From the NCBI GenBank assembly GCA_003645385.1, contig QNEY01000049.1, forward strand, positions 1 through 9,405: 9,405 nucleotides of DNA, written 5' to 3'. The notes below the pieces were generated by a model that was not told the DNA's origin, ran no database searches, and was given only the letters and a program-made list of their open reading frames with translations. A program made the translations under genes and the position numbers. Below are positions 5,598 through 9,405 of the stretch, piece by piece (positions within the stretch are counted from its first letter, which is position 1; each line of letters begins with the position of its first letter). The stretch is from Gammaproteobacteria bacterium (GTDB lineage: Bacteria; Pseudomonadota; Gammaproteobacteria; Nitrosococcales; Methylophagaceae).

Positions 5598-5875
5598 TCA
5601 TAAAAGTCTCCAAACTCCTGCATCACCCCGCAGTTGGGGCAGTGTATTCCATCAGGACATATTTCAAATAGGGTATTACCACAGTTACATTCCCATGTAA
5701 GGCAGTCACGTTGTATAGCACCTTTGAATATCCCTTTAAACGTTCCACAAGACTCGCACTCAAGCCAATAAGTACCCACTGGACTTACCGCAATCCAAGT
5801 ATTTCCACAGTGCATACATTGTGCCTCCCCCGAAATGTGAGGGGTGTTTCTATTTATATCAAATATATTGGTCAT
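5594..5875 (-). CDS. Double zinc-ribbon protein
   Basis: The 93-residue protein opens with MTNIFDINRNTPHISGE, an N-terminus I recall from a family of small phage zinc-ribbon proteins. Two ribbon-like modules follow. The first has C20-x2-C23 and C40-x2-C43 around a WIAVSPVGTYW strand. The second has C63-x-C65 and C79-x2-C82 around FEICPDGIHC. The internal similarity suggests duplication of one module. Such ribbons usually serve nucleic-acid or protein binding; the target is unknown. The ATG at 5875 has AAGAGG about 10 bases upstream, lying in the end of the HNH-AP2 gene 6 bases away. It overlaps the hidden 40-residue gene as GTGA. Confidence 0.82.
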   Translation of the reverse strand: MTNIFDINRNTPHISGEAQCMHCGNTWIAVSPVGTYWLECESCGTFKGIFKGAIQRDCLTWECNCGNTLFEICPDGIHCPNCGVMQEFGDFYE

Positions 5876-5881
5876 TACGTA

Positions 5882-6406
5882 TCAACCTCTTACAAATTGG
5901 TATGCTGGACTACTAGAATCACACCCTGCCCAGTCTACACACTGCTCACCAGCTAATCTGTGGCAAACAGCTTCATTAAAACTTTTAAACATTCCAATAT
6001 GTTTATATGCTTTATTTATTTTTATTCTGACATGCCATTTCCCTCTCGCTTTATTCCATGTAACCCCTTTCACGCCAGATGTGTTATTAATTGGGTTACC
6101 AGTGTTCCTTGCATTACATTGATTAGAAGCTTCACGTAAGTTACTCCACCAATTATGGTGACGTATACGGTCTTTATGATCTACCTTACCTTCAGGTATG
6201 TACCCTTTCATATATAGGAAAGCTAGTCTATGTGCCCTGTGCCGAACGCCTTGTATGCCTATGAGAACATAGCCACTATCATTTATCCCGCCAGCAGCAG
6301 CACCAACTGTTACCTTTTTAGCTGTTTGCACCAACCACACAAAAATCCCTGTTTCTTCATCGTAATGCAGGAGTTTTCGTAATTTTTGTTGTGTTAGCTC
6401 ACCCAC
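5882..6406 (-). CDS. HNH homing-type endonuclease with AP2 DNA-binding domain
   Basis: The 174-residue protein matches the common phage HNH-AP2 endonuclease layout. LLHYDEETGIFVW (12-24) leads into a Gly-rich GGINDSGY region, then AHRLAFLYMKGYIP (58-71), VDHKD (75-79), NLREASNQCNARN (89-101), and an AP2 domain SGVKGVTWNKARGKWHVRI ... GMFKSFNEAV (110-147). H59, D76-H77 and N85/N89 are the likely HNH metal and catalytic positions. These proteins nick or cut DNA at specific sites and promote spread of their own gene. The start is a GTG at 6406, inside the end of the preceding gene with an 8-base overlap and no good ribosome site, so it relies on coupling. No ATG is available between the upstream in-frame stop and this point. 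Confidence 0.88.
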   Translation of the reverse strand: MGELTQQKLRKLLHYDEETGIFVWLVQTAKKVTVGAAAGGINDSGYVLIGIQGVRHRAHRLAFLYMKGYIPEGKVDHKDRIRHHNWWSNLREASNQCNARNTGNPINNTSGVKGVTWNKARGKWHVRIKINKAYKHIGMFKSFNEAVCHRLAGEQCVDWAGCDSSSPAYQFVRG

Positions 6407-6614
6407 CTTGCACCAATCCCATGGCCTGAGCCACTGCTATAATACAGTCTTCACAGATATGAGGACCATCTAACTGGCGGTGGAGTCTGTTTGACCACTC
6501 TACTTTGTTCACGTTATCAGTGGAAAGGCACCATCCTACTTTAGCAGGGTTGGTTCCATTTGCAATTAACTGATTGGAACAAAAATCACACCTGAATTCT
6601 GTTTTAGAGGCCAT
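6399..6614 (-). CDS. Small CxxC zinc-binding protein, 71 residues
   Basis: Two CxxC pairs, C9-F-C-x-type C9/C12 and C54/C57, with H52 beside the second, bracket a region containing GWCLSTDNVNKVEW. This spacing fits a small treble-clef or ribbon zinc fold. Phages commonly encode such proteins, and specific function is unknown. The ATG at 6614 has GAGGG 6 bases upstream and overlaps the end of the dNMP kinase gene by 11 bases. The 3' end overlaps the HNH-AP2 gene by 8 bases. There is no membrane segment. Confidence 0.8.
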   Translation of the reverse strand: MASKTEFRCDFCSNQLIANGTNPAKVGWCLSTDNVNKVEWSNRLHRQLDGPHICEDCIIAVAQAMGLVQGG

Positions 6615-7179
6615 AGAAATCCCTCACGCAACGGTTGACTTCGTAATGAGTGCTTTCTTCAGTGTCACCCCTAACCCCATAGTCAACATCTTGGATCACA
6701 ATTTGCTGTTCAGATTTATGTTCATTATGTTCAGTGGGTGATTCAAACTCTCTGCGTAAGTGGATGATAACGCCTCCATTGTCACGGATAAATTGGGCTT
6801 CATTTTCAAACCGTACATCATCTATGACAATGTTTTTGTGAGAGTACTTGGATAACGACTGCCCCATACGCCACAGCCAAAAGTCAGGGGCAATCATTTC
6901 ACGGGCGTATTCTGTGCCAAACTTCTGCATCATAATACGGGGTGTGATCCCAGGAAGTCCAGGAATTTCCTTTTCCTTATAATCAATATCGTAAAACCAC
7001 TTACGGTCAAGCCCTGTCATTTTGATCAGAGCAGCCTTTAATGGGTGGGCAAATGATAGTATCTGAAAAGCATCACCTAGCCACATAACACGGGCTATTG
7101 TAGACTTGCCAGAACCTGCCGTACCTGCTAAACCCACCAGCATACTTGGTTCTGCGTAAGCACTTGGACAATCAACCAT
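6604..7179 (-). CDS. Deoxynucleoside monophosphate kinase (phage dNMP kinase)
   Basis: The 191-residue protein phosphorylates deoxynucleoside monophosphates to diphosphates with ATP, feeding phage DNA synthesis. A Walker A loop GTAGSGKST lies at 19-27 after LVGLA. LSFAHPLKAAL (about 41-51) and MQKFGTEYAREM, both typical of phage dNMP kinases of the T4 gp1 type, follow. Then comes IVIDDVRFENEAQFIRDNGG, the Walker B and DVR region, and an H-x-SE segment (EHKSEQQI) that matches the family. The ATG at 7179 has AAGGAAAA upstream and overlaps the preceding stop by 8 bases. A second ATG 12 codons later would also leave the P-loop intact but has a poor ribosome site. With ThyX it forms a nucleotide-supply set. 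Confidence 0.88.
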   Translation of the reverse strand: MVDCPSAYAEPSMLVGLAGTAGSGKSTIARVMWLGDAFQILSFAHPLKAALIKMTGLDRKWFYDIDYKEKEIPGLPGITPRIMMQKFGTEYAREMIAPDFWLWRMGQSLSKYSHKNIVIDDVRFENEAQFIRDNGGVIIHLRREFESPTEHNEHKSEQQIVIQDVDYGVRGDTEESTHYEVNRCVRDFYGL

Positions 7180-7330
7180 GGATCTTTTCCTTTATCATTT
7201 GTAATTTTACTTCTGTTTCCGCTTCAGTGTATCCACGGTCTTCTTGCCTTTGTAAAAAGGCAACCCAGTGTTCTTCAGCAAAGTCAATCATCTCATCAAC
7301 TAAGGCACACTCATCATTTGTCAGTTCCAT
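7172..7330 (-). CDS. Unknown small acidic protein, 52 residues
   Basis: The product is a helical, acidic protein beginning MELTNDECALVDEMIDFAEEHW, with a charged second helix (YTEAETEVKLQMIKEKI). It has no domain I recognise. I set the start at the ATG at 7330. The upstream in-frame ATG at 7378 would overlap the preceding gene by 65 bases, while other overlaps in the operon are 1 to 20 bases, and it has no ribosome site. The chosen start has only GGGG about 10 bases away, so the start remains uncertain. The 3' end holds the ribosome site and first codons of the dNMP kinase gene. Confidence 0.65.
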   Translation of the reverse strand: MELTNDECALVDEMIDFAEEHWVAFLQRQEDRGYTEAETEVKLQMIKEKIHG

Positions 7331-7787
7331 TGGTATTAAACCCCGATTTTTGTTTGCGTTCGTTTTGGAATGTGTCATACTTAATGGTCACATCCCCATA
7401 CTTTGACCGATAGTGGTCAGCTATATGACGCACAAATGCATAATGCATTGAACCTAATTGCTGTGCAAGATCAAACACTGTTGTTTTCACGAGTGGGTCA
7501 AGGAAGTAGCCAAGCCTGAACTCCTGGTGTGACCTTTCTGCATCTTGGTACCACCCGTACACATTGAGTTTATGGAATTCTACACGAGCATCAATACCAG
7601 CAACCATATCTAGGGTGCGGTTCTTGATATTATATTTTTGCACATCCATTTCATACGGTTCTTCAACGTATTCCATACGCATACTGGCATGTTTCAGTTT
7701 ATCTTTCAAGTGGGCGATCTCTTCCAGTGCTTTTGCAAGCCTCATTTCCAACAGTACTTCACGTACTGACACATCTTCATTGCTCAT
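7314..7787 (-). CDS. Unknown phage protein, 157 residues, N-terminal coiled coil
   Basis: Residues 8-38 form a heptad-like amphipathic helix (VLLEMRLAKALEEIAHLKDKL) that suggests a coiled coil and possible oligomerisation. The remainder is a mixed soluble domain with GYFLDPLVKTTVFDLAQQLG and a basic C-terminus. I recognise no family. The ATG at 7787 overlaps the previous stop as TAATG, and AGGTG lies about 5 bases upstream. The next gene begins inside its end. Confidence 0.75.
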   Translation of the reverse strand: MSNEDVSVREVLLEMRLAKALEEIAHLKDKLKHASMRMEYVEEPYEMDVQKYNIKNRTLDMVAGIDARVEFHKLNVYGWYQDAERSHQEFRLGYFLDPLVKTTVFDLAQQLGSMHYAFVRHIADHYRSKYGDVTIKYDTFQNERKQKSGFNTNGTDK

Positions 7788-8005
7788 TAGTCACCTATGA
7801 TTTGACAAATATAACAGCGTTCCCTTCCTGGGTCATCCTCATTCTGCCATACGTGATCATCTTTTAATTGCGTTTCTTCCAAGTCCTCATTGAATAATGC
7901 ACAGGCATCATACTGTAAGAATGGGCAATCTCTCCCACATTCATTGGGATAATCCCTGTGGGTGCCTATCTTTATGTACAAGCGTACTTTTTTGCTGTCA
8001 CTCAT
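7787..8005 (-). CDS. Cys-rich conserved phage protein, 72 residues
   Basis: The sequence MSDSKKVRLYIKIG is followed by ECGRDCPFLQYDACALF, with C23, C27 and C35, and ends in RERCYICQIIGD, with C64 and C67. Five Cys in a C-x3-C-x7-C and C-x2-C layout suggest a bound zinc, or less likely an iron-sulfur site. Small proteins with a CPFL-type core and a terminal RCxxC are familiar in phage genomes but have no defined function. A TTG or ATG further upstream (8020, 8011) is possible, but AGGTGG lies 6 bases before the ATG at 8005, making this the best start. It overlaps the preceding gene by 8 bases and the next by 1. Confidence 0.76.
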   Translation of the reverse strand: MSDSKKVRLYIKIGTHRDYPNECGRDCPFLQYDACALFNEDLEETQLKDDHVWQNEDDPGRERCYICQIIGD

Positions 8006-8729
8006 CGTCATCCACCTCAATTTGAGGCTGTCCCATGGTGGTCATCTCAAGGTTGCCAGCTTTGATATGCTCAATTCCAGCATTGATCAAGGTGGTAACC
8101 ATAGCAGACTCTACTTCAGCTTTAGCTTCCGATACAGCCGTCTCAAGTTTTTCATGCTGACATTTTCGCAAGTATCCAAGGTTGCTTTCGAGGTCTTGGT
8201 GGATGAAATATACGGCCTCTTTGATTTCCTTTTTATCTGCGGCCTTGACAGCACCTTTGAGTCGTTCATCAATAGTATCCTTTAACTTATCAACTCTCGC
8301 AGCAAGTTCAGAATACTTCTTGGCAAGGTCATCTTTTAATTCATCAATGGTGTCATGGTCAGGTGGCTGTTCGATAGACTCACCATTTAACCATGCTAAT
8401 GTACACGGAGAACCACTGGTATTCATTTGCGTGAGCATACTTGTAAACTGAGCAGGGGACAACAGTATTTCAATTATTTGTTGTTTTGGAAAGTAGTGCT
8501 CCCAGTACTTATTACGGCTACGCTCTGCTTTGCTTATCTTCATGCTTATGACATTACCGTGCTTGATTTTTGAACCAAACAAAGTACAGCCCCCACCACG
8601 CCCACCCCACGTCTGCCTTGTGAGCGATACCATACCATAGGATTCATGCCTATCCCGCTCATCATCCCGTCGGGTACCATGAGGGTCTTTGGTACGTAAC
8701 TCTTTAACTGTTTTCCTACGCCTCTTCAT
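7998..8729 (-). CDS. Conserved phage protein of unknown function, ESYGM/LFGS family
   Basis: The 243-residue protein starts with a very basic segment (MKRRRKTVKELRTK). Its conserved core at 29-110 has ESYGMVSLTRQT, LFGSKIKHGNVISMKI, LSPAQFTSMLTQMN and GSPCTL. I recall this core pattern from many phage hypothetical proteins, usually near DNA metabolism genes. From about 127 to 215 it becomes a charged coiled coil, and it ends in a VDDDE acidic tail. The function is not known to me. The start at 8729 overlaps the C2H2 protein gene by 14 bases, and its ribosome site (GTGAGATG) is weak, so it probably depends on coupling. No membrane segment is seen. Confidence 0.82.
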   Translation of the reverse strand: MKRRRKTVKELRTKDPHGTRRDDERDRHESYGMVSLTRQTWGGRGGGCTLFGSKIKHGNVISMKISKAERSRNKYWEHYFPKQQIIEILLSPAQFTSMLTQMNTSGSPCTLAWLNGESIEQPPDHDTIDELKDDLAKKYSELAARVDKLKDTIDERLKGAVKAADKKEIKEAVYFIHQDLESNLGYLRKCQHEKLETAVSEAKAEVESAMVTTLINAGIEHIKAGNLEMTTMGQPQIEVDDDE

Positions 8730-8892
8730 GGCATCTCACACATAGTTCATCTTTAATTGCTGGTATCCCACAGCTTTTACATCGGTAGGCAGCACCATGA
8801 GCATCTTTCATGTGGCTTTTTAATTGGCGTTTCGTTTTAAAACTTTTATCACAATCAGGACATTCAAACTCTTTTACTTTATGCCAACTCAT
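8716..8892 (-). CDS. Hidden C2H2 zinc-finger plus zinc-ribbon mini-protein, 58 residues
   Basis: This is the first gene behind the promoter at 8923-8957. The product has a classic C2H2 finger: C11-x2-C14, F18, L24, H27-x4-H32 (CPDCDKSF, then QLKSHMKDAH). A second four-Cys site follows, C38-x2-C41 and C51-x2-C54 (YRCKSCGIPA, ELCVRC). Eight to nine metal ligands in 58 residues leave little else, so it is almost certainly a zinc protein that binds DNA, RNA or protein. ATG 8892 has AGGAG 6-8 bases upstream. The gene overlaps the next by 14 bases. First position in the operon and finger-like fold make a regulatory role attractive but unproven. Confidence 0.78.
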   Translation of the reverse strand: MSWHKVKEFECPDCDKSFKTKRQLKSHMKDAHGAAYRCKSCGIPAIKDELCVRCHEEA

Positions 8893-8922
8893 TAAGTCTC
8901 CTAAGTACGTTTATTAAATGTT

Positions 8923-8938
8923 ATGGTATATATACCAT
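8923..8938. promoter_or_regulatory. 16-base palindrome over the -10 and start site, probable operator
   Basis: ATGGTATATATACCAT is a perfect palindrome with no spacer. It covers the whole -10 and reaches the predicted start site. This is where a dimeric repressor site would block initiation. As an alternating TA core it may also melt easily. No second copy was seen in the window. The regulator is unknown. Confidence 0.6.
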
Positions 8939-8957
8939 TAACTGTTTTTGGTGTCAA
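8929..8957 (-). promoter_or_regulatory. Sigma70-type promoter with extended -10
   Basis: On the minus strand a perfect -35 TTGACA (8957-8952) is followed by a 17-base spacer and -10 TATATA (8934-8929), with TG one base before it as in extended -10 promoters. The expected start, near 8922, would give a leader of about 30 bases carrying the AGGAG ribosome site of the gene at 8892. The -35 lies inside the last codons of the SMC-like gene, so the promoter is embedded between the two genes. Confidence 0.78.
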
Positions 8958-9405
8958 CCCTTTTTACTGTGCTGATACCTTTTGACTTGGTAACCTTATA
9001 GACGGTCTCTGATTCAGCCACCATTTCAGGTATATGCGAAACAAAAACCAGTTGAAAGTCGAAGTCTTCACAGACTTTTCGTATAAATTGTGAGGCTTCA
9101 GGGATTCTGTCACGGTCAATAAACTTTAATGGCTCATCTGCAATAAGAATGTTGTTATGTTCTGACAGAATGATGTACGTGATCCTAAGCAAAAGGGCAA
9201 TAAAATCAGCAAGACCACCGCCACTATCATCAAGCACAGAAAACTGTTCACCATCAGAGTCTTCAAGTAGGATATCAGCTTCGACATTGTTACGCCTCTC
9301 AACAAAGTTTACAACAAATTTCAACTGGGCATCAGGGAACACTATGGCAATGCCCTCAGTAATGATGTCCCCAAGTTTTGAACTTAGATTTTCGTACATC
9401 AATGC
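8938..9405 (-). CDS. SMC/Rad50-like ATPase, C-terminal fragment (gene runs off right edge)
   Basis: The 155 visible residues are the C-terminal half-site of an ABC-type DNA-repair ATPase. LDDSGGGLADFIALLLRI corresponds to the signature motif region, NILIADEPLKFIDRD is Walker B plus D-loop, and LVFVSHI holds the switch His. Similar proteins in phages combine a remote Walker A near the N-terminus with a coiled coil, both off the window here. They act in DNA end processing, recombination or repair. The frame is open to base 9405, so no start is seen; an in-frame TTG near the edge should not be taken as one. It ends at 8940-8938, overlapping the palindrome by one base. Confidence 0.85.
   Translation of the reverse strand, partial: ALMYENLSSKLGDIITEGIAIVFPDAQLKFVVNFVERRNNVEADILLEDSDGEQFSVLDDSGGGLADFIALLLRITYIILSEHNNILIADEPLKFIDRDRIPEASQFIRKVCEDFDFQLVFVSHIPEMVAESETVYKVTKSKGISTVKRVDTKNS

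Noticed and set aside
1..9405. CRISPR array, tRNA gene, insertion sequence or phage attachment site
   Set aside because: No regularly spaced direct repeats, cloverleaf-like sequence, transposase or terminal repeats were seen on either strand; almost every base is coding on the minus strand.

Overview
The window looks like part of the genome of a tailed bacteriophage (or a prophage derived from one). Every gene I can support, 22 in all, is on the minus strand, so transcription runs from right to left. The genes are short and tightly packed. Most junctions are stop/start overlaps (ATGA, GTGA, TAATG) or gaps of a few bases. Recognisable functions are typical of a phage early or middle region: a flavin-dependent thymidylate synthase (ThyX), a deoxynucleoside monophosphate kinase, an SMC/Rad50-like ATPase, an SPFH (band 7) membrane protein, two homing-endonuclease-type proteins and several small cysteine-rich, probably zinc-binding, proteins. 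I saw no structural, lysis or packaging gene, no tRNA, no CRISPR array and no insertion sequence. The host cannot be fixed from sequence alone. A Gram-negative bacterium is my guess.

Layout in order of transcription, right to left. (a) 9405-8938 holds the C-terminal end of an SMC-like ATPase gene cut by the window edge. (b) At 8957-8923 there is a strong sigma70-type promoter (TTGACA, 17-base spacer, extended -10 TGG-TATATA). A perfect 16-base palindrome covers its -10 and reaches the start site. It probably fires the long operon that follows. (c) 8892-6604 encodes a 58-residue C2H2 zinc-finger protein, a 243-residue conserved phage protein, a Cys-rich protein, two unknown proteins and the dNMP kinase. 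(d) 6614-5882 has a CxxC protein followed by an HNH-AP2 homing-type endonuclease in overlap. (e) 5875-4918 is a run of five tiny genes: a double zinc-ribbon protein, a hidden 40-residue Cys-rich protein, an exported 80-residue protein, a 60-residue protein and a hidden 49-residue basic protein. (f) 4921-3958 has three small conserved or unknown proteins. (g) 3891-3154 is a second mobile-type gene with its own very strong ribosome-binding site, preceded by a hairpin. (h) 3173-893 has an unknown 226-residue protein, a one-helix membrane protein and the SPFH protein, closed by a clear intrinsic terminator at 846-876. (i) 845-1 starts directly against that terminator with an unknown 138-residue protein, then thyX running off the left edge.

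ThyX and the dNMP kinase would together feed dTTP synthesis for phage DNA replication. The SPFH protein and its small membrane neighbour form a tightly spaced pair at the inner membrane. The most unusual structure is a roughly 32-residue C-terminal tail (core KIGTMPER) shared by two adjacent and otherwise unrelated genes: the mobile-type gene at 3154-3891 and its upstream neighbour at 3958-4299. Three genes (4918-5067, 5475-5597, 8716-8892) are shorter than a 60-residue cutoff and would be missed by length-filtered gene calling.
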